Below, piece by piece: positions 34,710 to 47,966 of a DNA stretch of 60,000 bases. Source of the stretch: Glandiceps talaboti. Lineage: Eukaryota; Hemichordata; Enteropneusta; Spengelidae. The notes beneath the pieces were generated by a model. The model saw only the letters and a list, made by a program, of their open reading frames with translations, was not told the DNA's origin and did not search any database. Where the stretch lies: positions 13,969,098-14,029,097 of the forward strand of contig NC_135560.1 of the NCBI RefSeq assembly GCF_964340395.1. Direction: 5' to 3'. The position numbers and the translations under genes are program-made. Every line of letters starts with the position of its first letter. Position 1 is the stretch's first letter.

Positions 34710-36818
34710 AAAACTGGAATCCAGTATCTCTTGTCAAACAAGAGTTCTGATCGATATGAAAAATCTATGTATATCAAAGTCATATTTGTGTGAACTTTGG
34801 AAACTGGTTTTCACTGAAAGCCATAAAAATGTATGTACATTACCAGAGACATCATAGGGTATTTTAATCGATGTCTGCATGCGTAGCATATAATTGATGA
34901 AGTCAAAGAGTGTGGTTGGGTGGTATAATCTATTAGCAGCTCATTCACATGCTACTGATCCAGTTTTTCAGAACTTTATTTTTGCAACAGCAATACTGAC
35001 AACGACGTCAACACATGCAAGTACACGCATGCATGCAAATGGTACATAATAGGTATTTATGTGCATGCAAACACACTCACACAGTACACACACTATTACA
35101 TGTATGAACATGAATACACACAATACTTTAGAAGCAAAGAAAGCCAATAAAAACGCTCTACTGAATATCAGACAATAGTACAGAAGAAAGAATAAGAAAG
35201 GGTACTAATAAAAAATCTGTGTTTCTATGAACACAATATAACAGATTTAAGTGTCACCTTATACTTAATACATTAGAAACTTAGGGCTGTTGTATCTCTA
35301 GTGGGGTGGGGGGTGGGGGAGCTGTAGTCAAAATATTCATATATGGGTATATATGGTATATATATGGGTATATACTCAGTACTCTACTGACATCTCAAGT
35401 ACAGGTTTCCATTATAGACAGATATACTGCTATGTAGTATTTGTGAAAAGGACTTGTTGCTGTACTTTGAATTTTAAAAGAAAATAAGTTTCAACTTGAG
35501 AACATCATGATTGGCAGGGAGCTGTATAAGGGATTAGATTTTTTAAAGATAATTTTTTTTCTGATTTGGTACAACACTGCCGAATTTTATCTTAACACTT
35601 TTATCGATCTTATTATTAACTGTGAGTTTGGATAATACAAATTTTTTAAAAGATGGCATTTTTTTTACCGATCAACTAAAAAATCAGGTTAAATGTAACA
35701 GTAGTCGTCGACAACTGAAAATAATTATACAGAGCCTTATTAAAATGTAATTTACTCAACCTTTTAATCAGAATTGTTGAAAATTATTCTGACGACAAAA
35801 TTACTGTAGATAAAAGATATATGTATTTTCTTGTATGTATGCAAATAGTCTAACTGCTAGACCTCTCAGGTAATTATACTAACTTTAAAAGTTACCACAG
35901 GTCACATAATGACAAAAGCAGTGTCAAGGGTTGGAGCTGTGCTCCATGGGTACTGTCACCCTCTGCTTTTGTTCAGGCAAACTTCTGAGCTCAGATCCGG
36001 GGGGTCTTAGGACAAGACTAATGTACAAACTGAATATCGACTATAATTGTGGAAATCAATAATCAATATCTGTATTTTAAATTTTGAATCAAATGTAAAT
36101 ATATACATTTCAGTTTCACTATCGTCAATTTTTTTACAAATATTTACGACTTTCAGGGTAACACTACATGAATTACGAAAGAAAATGTTATCTGTATCTA
36201 ATTTTGAAACATTTATGAATCGGACATGTCAAGGCCTTGTCTGTCTGTTTCTGTTCACATCAGTGACACAAAGAGTTAAAAGAGTGCATTTTATTTGTTT
36301 TGTTTATACATTGACTCTTTAGAAAACTAAATCTTTTGAGTATTGTACTCATTTATTGCTGTCTGCAAAGCATATTTTTTTCAAGTACATTAGGAAAAGT
36401 ATAAAGAATTCTATTTACCATGTAATCAAAAATAATTTTCAATCATATGTGTTCATGTCTTGCAATTAATGTAAAGTATTGTGTTTAAAATATGTCTGTG
36501 TTATCTAAAAATAATTTCCAATTTCGCAATAAATCATATTTCTGCTTGTGTTGCAATATTAAGGTACACAAATCTGGTTGTCTCGTAATTTCAGATTTTC
36601 TTCTCATAATCATTTTTTCTTCCAAAAAAAAATTTGTTTCCTTCTGACTTGAGACATCCTTTAAAATTGTCTGACCTTGTTGTACTGTATCACTGTCGTT
36701 TACTTTTGTTTTTCATCACTTTGTTTCCAACCTTTTGGTGGTAGTCTCCCCTTTATATGGCGTAGCAGGAATTACACACGTTTGGTTGTTAGCGGTCCAA
36801 TTCTTCTAAACATCGTAT
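34710..36818. other. Convergent spacer between DMGDH-3 and UTP20
   Basis: The 3' UTR of DMGDH-3 runs from the left, with AATAAA at 35146-35151. UTP20's 3' UTR enters from the right, with a minus-strand AATAAA candidate at 36352-36357. No other gene was recognised. AT-rich, with a short TATATGGG-repeat patch at 35340-35375. Confidence 0.6.
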
Positions 36819-36944
36819 TCAGGTCATTTTCATTTTCTTACTCTTGTAAGGTTTCCTTTCAAGTATTTTTCTTTTTTTAGCTTCTCTTTTGGCGAGATGT
36901 TTCTTTATTTTCTTTCGTGAAGCTTGTTCAGGGTCAGCCACAGC
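36819..36944 (-). CDS. UTP20: UTP20 terminal exon with basic nucleolar-type tail
   Basis: After a TTACAG acceptor it encodes AVADPEQASRKKIKKHLAKR and EAKKRKILERKPYKSKKMKM, then T and TGA. The human protein ends with a similar KKKMKKHKNKSEAKKRKI block followed by a PGYKAKRQK-like stretch, which fixes both gene identity and reading frame. The run of Lys/Arg is suited to nuclear or nucleolar retention and RNA contact (inference). Confidence 0.93.
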   Translation of the reverse strand, partial: AVADPEQASRKKIKKHLAKREAKKRKILERKPYKSKKMKMT

Positions 36945-39900
36945 CTGTAAGGTAAGTAGTGTAATGAGTATTTAATGTGAGGTACAAGTGACAAACTACC
37001 AAATGAAAATTTCAACTCACAGCGTCAGTGATTACTTTGAAGTGAAGAGAGTTGTTTTAATACACTGAAGCGTAGAGGCACTCAAGACTCATGAATATTC
37101 AGTGTCAAATTTGAATAAATTATTGCTGTTAACTCCCATGATGCAATAGTCTATAGCTCAGATATCGTATATATTATAAATGCCCACATTCAACTTGATG
37201 CTTCTCTGAAATTGAAAGTAATTGTAGGCGAGGTAAAATCATGAAATGACTCTCCAGAACCCATAGTTTAGGAAAATGTCTCTTTCCTGGAGTGGCATTC
37301 CCCTAATGGCAGTGAGTATAGATAAAATTTACATGAGTTCCCCACCAGTGGTTTTGTTGACAGCAGTAAGTAGGCAAGATCTACCGGAGTACCCGAGTCA
37401 TTTTACTAGGGTTCCCTACCATTGTTTTTTGTAAACAGCAGTAAGTAGGTAAGATATACACAAGTTCCTCAATCATTTCACCAGGGTTCTCTTCCATTGT
37501 GTGTGCTAAGGTTGGTAAGTAGGTAAAATCTACCTACATTCCCCAGTCATTTTACCCAGAGTTCCCTACCAGTGTTATTGCCAAGGGTAGTAATTATTTG
37601 AGTTCCCCAGTCATTTTACCAGTGTTCACCATCAAAATTATGGCAGTCTGAATTATCGTACATGGTACAGAAGTCTATGCAAATTTTACCAGATTTTTCC
37701 TGCCTGTTACCTGAGAGTTCCAAATGCTACCTAAAACTCAATCTGATTAAAATCTGATGTATAAATATGCTTGGATGGCAATTGCCAAATCGCAAACAAG
37801 TGACAAGAAATGAAAGTCAAGCCATATTCTTACATGAGATTCTAATCACATTGGCTAAAATTGTACAATCTCTAAAATTTCAGTAAGAATCATGTTTTTC
37901 ATGTAAATTTCCCAATATTGTGAGAAATTGTCAAGAAAAACAGACAAAAAGAACATAAAAACATGCTATTCCTGATTGACTTCCATAATCCAAGACTCTT
38001 GTCATGTGTCTCACCTGAATCACTTGTTGCTGATGACGTTTTCGTCGGACATCTTCAAGTGAGGTTTTCACCGTAGTGTATGCCTCTGTAAATGAAGTCA
38101 CTCCAGTCTTGTTTCTCAGTAGATCTGTTACTTCCTGTGCTAGTGTTTTCAAGTCCCCATCTACAACAATAAATAACCAATCACATCATTAGTCTAACTC
38201 TGACTTTACTCTCCCTCACCCTAATTTACATATGATTTACATATAATTTACATATAATTTTGATATTGCCATATTAGGAAGTGCTCATTATTATTCATTG
38301 ATATCACAAACCCAACATACTATATCTCAAATGCCCTGATTTATTACTCCACTCTAGAAATGTCCTGTTGTCGCTCCAAAAAGTCAACATGACTGACATA
38401 ATAATTTATCTATGTGTCACTGAGAAAACACAACTCATGATTGCTACCACTAGTCAATATTTGAACATTTCAAATAAATCATTCTGTTGTGACCTCTTTC
38501 ATACTGAACTGCACTATAAGTGTGCCAACAACTGATTATTGTTGGAACTATAATGACTGTACATACATGGGCCACCCTTTGGGGTGTGTCTTCTAGTCCT
38601 TTAGCCTAAAATGGGGTCTGTTTTTTTTTTTTGCGAGCAGAAGAGTCTAACATGGGTTCCACTCTGCATTATTTTTATTTTGCTTGGTCTATCATGATGT
38701 TTTTTGTCTACGAAATCATAACTGCCATTAATTGCCCTTAAAATGTTGCCTTCTGAGGGCAAAAAAACATACATTTTGAGACCCATTTTCTTAGTATGGA
38801 ACTACTACAGATGTATTTTGGTCTAAAATTTGAAGTTCTGAAAAAGTGTAATTGTCTAAAATTAGGTGTTCATTTTTTGATCAAAATAGGTCTGAAATGG
38901 GGTTGTGGGTTGGCAGTACTGGCCACACACCCCTACCAGAACACATACTGCCTATATCACCTAACCTGTCTTTTGGTGATATTAGGTGAACTGGTGCTAA
39001 GTGTAGGTACAAAGTGAACATCACAGCAACCCTGTATGTCTGTATTGTGAGATGTTAATGTTGTGTATTTACAGTAGTACATACCTGTATGATGGTTAGC
39101 ATTAAGTTCTTTTTGTACAATCTCAAGTAGAAGTGACAGATATTCCATCAATTGCTGAGTCTCCAGATACACGGCCAGACCAGCCATCCATTTGAGTATA
39201 CCCATACGTCGACCGTTACCCAAACTACTGTTAGCCCTTTCATACCTTGCAGTCTGTGATAATCTTTTTACTAACCACGTTACATCGACTTCGATAAGTT
39301 CTGGTGAATTTTTCCTCTTGTCAAGTATTTTACTCAAACACAACAAATTTTTCACAATCTGTGGATATTGAAATCAAAACACACACAAATGTTACCAACA
39401 TTCATTCTCTAATCAAGATACTGATGTCCTGGCAATATCCTATGCGCTGAAATGGCTGCAATGGATTGTATGCTCCCTGGGGAGTTGAGGAAGACTAAAG
39501 GGCCGTTGTGCCATTCTGATCCGAGCCAGGGGTAATAATTGTAAAGCGCTTTGAGCATGGTTATTTGAGAATTACTATTATTATCCTGCACAATCACTGT
39601 AGCCGCAATTTACAGATTTATTTCCATCAAAAACACAACTTATGGTCTAATACAGATCTAAAATACACCCAAGTACCTATTTCAAACAGTTTGACAACAA
39701 CTCTAGGTGTAGTAACTATAGACCATGACCAAACTCATCCATCAATCTGATAGTCTGTAAGATACAGACATTCGTGCCACGCTGTCAGCCAGCACTCGTG
39801 GTTAAGAAGCCTGATAGGGCTGAACAGCATGACTTATCTTACAGTCTAGCAATCTGACTGAACCCCCCCCCCCCCCAACACCCCACCCCCAACACCCCAC

Positions 39901-42900
39901 CCCCCAACACCCCAAACCTACCTGATCAACTAAACCCTTGTTTAGCTGTTTAGAATGAAGCTGTTGACAGAAATCCTTCACCAGTTGACTGATTTCAGCA
40001 AGACCAAGATATTTGATTACATCTTCTAGTGACAGTGTGGTAAACAGTTGGCCATATAACTGACTAACACTCAGTCTGACCCAACTGTGATTATGTAGAA
40101 TATGTTCATGTATATTAGCTGGAGGAAAGAAATGGAGAAACACATACTCTTAGCTTTACATTATGAAAACACTTTTAACAAAATCATAATTACATTTATG
40201 TTACTATCACGATAGATTGTCATTTTTGATAATTATGTACTACAAACAACCTTGACTTGTAGTGCGGGGGCATATGGCAGATTTTGGGGTTTTGTGTGAA
40301 ATTCATGTTAATTTTGGCAATATTTATTTCAATATTAAGGGTAATTTTTGCAGCAATTTCATAAATGATGTAAAATCATGGTTTTTCTGTATATTGATGG
40401 CAAATTAAAATATGTGAACTGTACGATTGCTTTATATCTGTATAAATGTACTTTTGGGCATCCTGTAGACTATAAACCTGTAGACTGTTGTATAATTTTG
40501 CATTTTAATCACAATATTATAAATTCTGGCTTCTTTATTTGCATATCATTTGCATATTATTTATGATGCTCCCAGTTTATTTGATTTCCTGTATTGTATG
40601 ATGTTGCTGATTGCTATTCTTTCAAAAATGTACGCCAACCACGAATTATTTCAGTTACTATGAATACTCTTGGTTGGTTTTTATCTTTTAAAGCACTAGT
40701 AAGTCCAAACCTTGACTATGCTTCCCCAGTGTCTTCCCCACATATATACGAATAGGGATATTCCATTTTTGGAAAAAGTGTAGCGTAGGATGATTCTGCA
40801 GCTTGGTGGCTTGAATTATGAGGACAGTTACGCATATTGAAACTGACAACTTTAGAAACTAGATGAATTGGAGCTGATTTGCTTGAAGTGTATAAACTTT
40901 TCCATTTACATATTCTCCTTGATCCAGTTGTATTTTTATCTACTTCGACAACAAGGGGATATAGATTAAAATGATTTAAAGACAGATCCAGATTGGATAT
41001 AACTAAATATTTTTTCAGTCAACATGTTGTAAACATTTGGAAAAGTTTACCAGAAAGGATTATTGTTATTACTACACCAATTAAAATCATTGTAATTACT
41101 TAGTAATTATTTTAATCCAGATTGGATATACGTAAATATTTTTCCAGTCAATATGTCGTAGACATTTGGAACAGTTTACCAGGGTTATTGGAACTACATC
41201 AATTAATCATTTAAAGTGTGTATTGATAACACCTCAGTAAAACCTTTGGAAACCTTCAGAATGTTTTACCCCCACTTTTGACCAATTGAAATCTAGAGCA
41301 ATGGAAAAAGTCAATATGGCAGCTACTTTAGAATGTTTTTGTTATTTGTTCTGTATGCAATTCTCCCTCTATGTTCTGTAGAAATATCACGTTATAAAGT
41401 AAATGAATCGTTATTAAAGGCATTTCATGAGTGCTTATTAATTTCCCACTTTGCAATGGTGTCAAAATGAGATAGACTTAGTCATCAAGTTGGCATGTGA
41501 CTACTTATACCCAGCAATTAAGGTTATTTGTGTATGCGAATTACCAAAAGATGTAGAAGGGTACATTCCATGTTGTTGATGTTGAGGATTTGAATGTCAG
41601 ATTTTCTTTGAGTACTAAAAAACGTGGAATGACAGCTAACAATGCAATAAAATTTGATTTAAGATACTATTTTCTGGTGGGTTGGTGGTTGGGGTTGGGT
41701 GGTACATTAAAATGTGTCTCTGCTGTTACTTTCAACCTTTATTCATGACTGACCAAGATGAAGTTCGTTGCGTAATTGAATGTAAGAGTGCCTTCACGCT
41801 GAATAACTAAACGAAATATGTATATATTCATATTGTTCCTTTGAAATATTATAAAAGATATTCTTAAGATACTGAATTTATTACTACATTGTCCTTATTC
41901 TATTTTATTTTAGAATTCCGATGAAATAACGTAATCAAATGTAACAGCGGAGAACACGTCTATTCATGTTGTTCCCTTGAATTGACATGTAACTCCAACC
42001 AAATAGCTATACTAGTAGAAATGTAGACAATGCATACGACATAATGGCGTGAGTAGTTTTGAATAAAAATAATTGGGTCTATTCACTCGAATACATAACT
42101 TTGTATAGTAACGATTCAACTGATGCTATGCTATTGATCAAAAATATGTTTATATCAGATGTAAACTGAATGCCTTCAGTAAAGGCAAAACTTTAGATTG
42201 CTGTTCCTTCACGCCTTGCCGAAGGAAAAATTCTGTGCTACCAGACATGATATTGCATATACATTAGTTACTACATCAATTATTGGTTAGGTCCTGCAAG
42301 ACACATATCACTGTTAATTTAACACCCCTGATTAACATGATCAAAAAATGAAAAATTCCATCATGGGCAAAATTATACAAAAATATTCTTTATCATCAAA
42401 TTCAACTGCCTGACAATGTATACCTTATCCAGCTATAAAATTGGCATAAATTAAAGTGGCTAAATTGTCCTAAAATATCTCACCAGCAGAACTACTTGCC
42501 CATCCATGTGTTAGTCTGGATGCCAATGTGGTGTGAGTGGAGGTGTAAATGGTAACGATACTGTATAAGAACTAAACTATCCATGTGTACACATTTGGTG
42601 TACAAGAACCAAGTGAACTTACCCCACAATGTCTATAACTACTTTCCTGTACGTTTTTTAGTGTACAAGAACCAAGTGAACTTATCCCACAATGTCTATA
42701 ACTACTTTCCTGTATGTTTTTTAGTGTACAAGAACCAAGTGAACTTACCCCACAATGTCTTCATTATTGGTTTGAAGGTTTTACTCTGTAGTATTATAGG
42801 ACAGTGTTGAAGTATTTTAACAAAACTTGTCAGTAAGTTGAACAATAAATGATCTCCCTCCTTGTCATCAATATCATCCTAAAAATACAAGAATTACAAA

Positions 42901-45900
42901 ATTACTTGACACTTTATCATAATCATAATGGTCTGAGATTAACTCATCACTTTATGAGAATACAATATTTAACAAGTGACCTATCGGTCAGAATAGCTCC
43001 GCTGTTGTTTTTTTTGTGTTTTTTTTTTACTTTGGTGACATGTAGAAGTGGTTCAGTTCTTCACTATGCAGTTTTGTTTTAGTGATGTAATAAAGTGGTT
43101 ACTGGTTTCATATGATGTCTCACTATAAAACACATTTTACACAGAAGTTGGTAATGTATTGTACTTTTATACCATAGTCACCATTTTATAACAAAAATCT
43201 ACTGTTATGAAAAATTGCACAAAATCTCTGAAAAAAATGACTGGGAAATGCACACAAGAAAAAGAAAAAAGATTTTGAGGTTGGCTATAAATAATTCCAG
43301 TGTCTTACAGCTTTAACCCTGGAATATTTTAATGATGAATGAAATAAACTAGGGTCCTAGGGATCTAAAATAATTTTGAGGCAATTTCAATTTCAATTTT
43401 CTAACAAATTTACCAAGTCAACAACATTCAACTTGTACTAGTTGTAGTAGATATATATAGGGAAGAAATGTATTAATCGCCATCTTAGTTTCAATACGGC
43501 GACAATCCCAAGTACCCGGAAGAGAGTCATTCTTAGCCATACGTAGTCCTGCTTACATGACGGTGCACGAGTCTGTATTACTGACTTGACTCTAAACACG
43601 GAGGTTGGAGGGACAATTGTCAGAATTGAGTCCCGGATTACTCCGCATGCAAGCAGGACTAAGCCATACGTGACAGTGGTAACACTCGTTTATGTTCGAT
43701 TACCTTTCATAAAGACAAGCCATTGAGAATGACATAGTCCCCGCTATGATTGGGTTTTAAGGAATTAGCACTACTCTGATCACGCAACAACACTTGTGAA
43801 CCTAAATCAAACAGACTTAGATATGTTGTGTCTGCTTGTCGGACATGGAACATGCCTACAACAATAAAGGATTGGTCGGGTATGGGGGATCATATCAATA
43901 TGAAAATGAATATGCAAATGTATGTCATAGAACACTGTCCTAATACCAACTCTGAATGAGATCTGTTCAAGCATGTCTGAGTTATGGCTTTGGACATGGA
44001 AAATTCACAAACAAAATGGCTGCCAGGCAGCCATATTGGATCGTATCATGACGAAAATGGATATGCACATGTATGTCATAGAACACTGTCCTAATACCAA
44101 CTTCGAATGAGATCTGTTCAAGCATGTGTGAGTTATGGCTTTGGACATGGAAAATTTGCAAACAAAATGGCTGCCAGGCAGCCATATTGGATCGTATCAC
44201 AATGAAAATGGATATGCACATGTATGTCATAGAACACTGTCCTAATACCAACTTTGAATGAGATCTGTTCAAGCATGTCTAAGTTATGGCTTTGGACATG
44301 AAAATTCACAAACAAAATGGCTGCCAGGCGGCCATATTGGATCGTATCATGACAACAATGAATATGCACATATATGCCATAGAACACTGTCCTAATATCA
44401 ACTCTGAATGAGATCTGTGTGAGCATGTCTGAGTTATGGCTTTAGACAGGGAAAATTCGCAAACAAAATGGCTGCTAGGCGGCCATATTGGATCATATCA
44501 TAAAACAAATTGACGTGCATATGTATGCCATAGCATGTTGCCCCTGTACCAAGTTTGAAAAAAATCGGTACAGGCATCTCCAAGAAACGGCTGCGGACGG
44601 ACGGACGGACAGACACACGGACGCACGGACGCACGGACGGACAGACTGAACCCAATCCATAAGTCCCCGTTCCGGACTTCGTCCGCGGGGACTAAAAACA
44701 CAACGAAATGGTTGAAGTGATCTTTTTTTAAATTTCTTTTCATCACAAAAACAAAATCTGTGTGATCAAAAGTGTTGTAAACTAAACCAGAAAGAATTAT
44801 CGGACTGGCTAAACTTCCCGTTGAACTGGAGTAAGGCTCGTCTGTAAGGTACGCCGTGACGGGGCGCCCTCAACCATCGGCCGTGTGAGAGGAGGCCGGT
44901 GAGGGCGAAACGTCACGACGTATCTTACAGTCTAGAGTAAGGCCGACTCCAAGCCTCGATAGTACGTGAGCAAATCGTCTCAAACTAGCGATACAACTTT
45001 CAAAATATAACTTGACATGTCTTCATTTGTTAGAGTTATACAATTCAAGACGGGTTTTCACTCGAAAAAAAACAATTCTGTGAATAATGACATTCTGAAC
45101 GCAGCGATTTCTCGGACGATGTTAACACTGTAACGTATGGCTGGCAACGACTTGCTTCCGGGTTAGTCCCTCGTGCATCCGGGTACTTGAGATTGTCGCC
45201 GTACGGAACTACCACATCGGCAATTTTGACGCTGTAATTTTGCCACCAATATTGATCGTACAAAAACAAAACTCCATAAATGAACCACAAAGTACTTTCC
45301 CTTTCAAAATGTGGTAATTTTAGAAAGAGTATTATCGTTTTTATTGACGACTGACTCTGTCAAAAATCGTCCCATACACTTCAGTTCAGGCTAGGCATTC
45401 AAACTTGATCATGATGAGGTGCATATACTGGAATGAACCATTCTGTAGGAGGGGTGGATGGAGAATTGGATTTGAAGTTTACAACCCTTTTTCGAACAAA
45501 TATTTGTCATTTGGGCGCACAATGCGTAGAATTAAGACTATAGCACATATTACATTGCTTGTTTGACGTCAATAGTGTCTTTTGAAAAGTTGCACTTTAC
45601 CTAAAGTCTCGCGGACTGATTTCCAATATGGCGTCATTATACTCATTAACATATTCATTTTTTTTTCAAATTTCAAAAAAAAAATCATAAAAAATAGAAG
45701 AGAAGACGTGCTGACTTGAAATTAACAAATCTAAGTAAGCTACCCTCTGTGCATCAACACACCACATATCAAAGCAATCTGACTTGAAGTTTATGAGGAG
45801 TTGATGAAGATGTCATTTTTGGAAAAAAAATCATAAAAAATTGAAAATGGCACAGATCAACTTGGCATGAACAAATCTGAATAGCCTCCCCCCAGGGAAC

Positions 45901-46142
45901 ATGCACACCAAATATCGAAGAATTCCGACTGTCACTTTCGGACTAGATAGTGAAAATATAAAAGTTTGACGGACACCTATGATTCACTCTACTCTCTATA
46001 CCTCAATACCCACCTATACCTAAAGCTACGCTTTCAGCTTTCGCTGACAGCGGAGCTAAAAACATCAAGGTTTGTGTGTAATTTGATATATTATAGAATA
46101 CCAATGGCAAAAACTAACAGACAGAGAGACAGACAGACAGAC

Positions 46143-46187
<45 letters not shown>

Positions 46188-47873
46188 AACAAACAGACAG
46201 ACAGACAGACACTCTAACAGCCAGATAAGTTGATAGACAGACAGACAGATTGACCACAAGATGCCAATCTCTCTAATTCAACAGATACACACCCAAGTCT
46301 CTGTATATTTATGCCTGACATTCTAATGCAAGAAATACTCACCCCAGTTTCTGTATATTTATCTGGATGTATTTGTTCACACAGAATTGGTAAAACTTCT
46401 TTGAGTCTGAACTCAAAATCCTCCTTTTGAACTTCCACAAATAGTCCAATCAACTGACTCGCCAACTGACGATGGGCCAGCTTATCATCTTGTAACCATA
46501 GCAATGAAATGGCAAATAATCTGTCTCTACTCTCAGCAGTCAACTATTTGGGGAAACATTGTTACACAAAAAAAAATCATGATTATGGAGGTAAAACTGT
46601 AAAATGGTAAGATAGAAAATATACATATTAATAATACTGATAAGGCCCAGCTGTATTACTTTCTACATGTTGGTGATTTCAATACAGGTATGCATAGAGC
46701 AATATGAGGCTGTGATCAAAACAAATGTACCACTACAGGAATGGAATGGATGTACAATTTTGACATCCCTTGAATATAAAGTCTTCAACTATTATATACT
46801 GCTATGACCATGACTGAGAACATCTTCGATAAATTCTTACTACACTCACCTTGTCTAGGAGTGTCTTCAATGCCAATGCTATCAATTTACGACACTCAGC
46901 TGATTCATCATTGACTAACCCTGTTGCCATGGGAACATAAAATAGACCAGCTTTCTCTACCAGTAAATGCTGAATCAGATAAATAGCAAAGATTGTTAAA
47001 CTGTTATTTTGTACTCCATGTGTTTGGTTTGGAACGACATCAACATTGGACATGACAACTGACATACAAGTAAAAGACAAATAAATAGTACAGAATCGGA
47101 ATGACAAAATCCGGAGTATGTCGTCCAGTGTGTTTGCTTGCTTGTGGTAAGCAGGAATGAGACAAGTTTCATGCAAAGACATACAATGTAATTAGTATCG
47201 CTATCAAAGTATATACACCACAGGAATGCTGGATCCCATAATTCTGTTTATTCATAGAATGCTACACATTATAATGATCTAGTCCGACTGTTATCGATAC
47301 ATATAATACCTTCCACAGATACAAGAAACTGATAAAAATGTTGCCTGAACCTACAACAGAGGCACCCACTGTTGTTATTCTATCAGTTGTATTGTTGTTT
47401 TTACCTGAGTTTGTCATTGCATTAAGTCTTTCCTTGGCTCCCTTCATTCAAGCATTAAAATGTACCGGTAATTTTTTGTGGGTTGTAACTATTGTGTCAA
47501 AACTTTTATCTCATTGACATTACCTGTGGAAATGTAGTAAAGATAATGGCTAACATCTCTAAAGCTGACTTCCGTCCTTCTTCATAGTCATACGTTAACT
47601 GTGCCACATAGAAATCTAGATAGGTATGTATCTTCTTGCCAAGGGGATAGTCTAGCAAGAACTGAGACATCAACTAGACCAGAAAAGAAATTTAGTCAAG
47701 AAATTTACAAAAACAAAATTTTATATTATCTGTTCCGTTAGATCAATTTCATTCATATTAAAAATTATTTCTCTGGGGCACCATTTCAGATATCCTAATA
47801 TTTTCCAAAGGATAGCTAGTTCAAATTTAATAGTAATAATAAGTATTTATTATCAGATTGATCTGTTTGTTTC

Positions 47874-47966
<93 letters not shown>

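Larger units (their letters stand above)
43465..45235. repeat. Inverted repeat pair of about 100 bp, arms at 43465-43690 and 45120-45235
   Basis: TACGGCGACAATCYCAAGTA, CCCGGA and GCCATACGTKACAGTG occur in one orientation on the left and reverse-complemented on the right. The left arm is lengthened by the 118-bp insertion at 43544-43661. In the 3.5-kb UTP20 intron between exons 46543-46343 and 42878-42749. Confidence 0.75.

Noticed and set aside
42484-42560. An open 77-nt segment on the minus strand with good-looking acceptor and donor, which at first seemed a UTP20 exon.
   Set aside because: Exon 42878-42749 joins directly and in phase to 40118-39922, giving TLW-A-NIHEHIL as in the human protein. 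Including the segment would insert unrelated residues and break the phase.
43982-44746. Several 70-97-residue minus-strand frames.
   Set aside because: They are repeats of the same 150-bp unit and of the GGAC tract, with no conserved domain.
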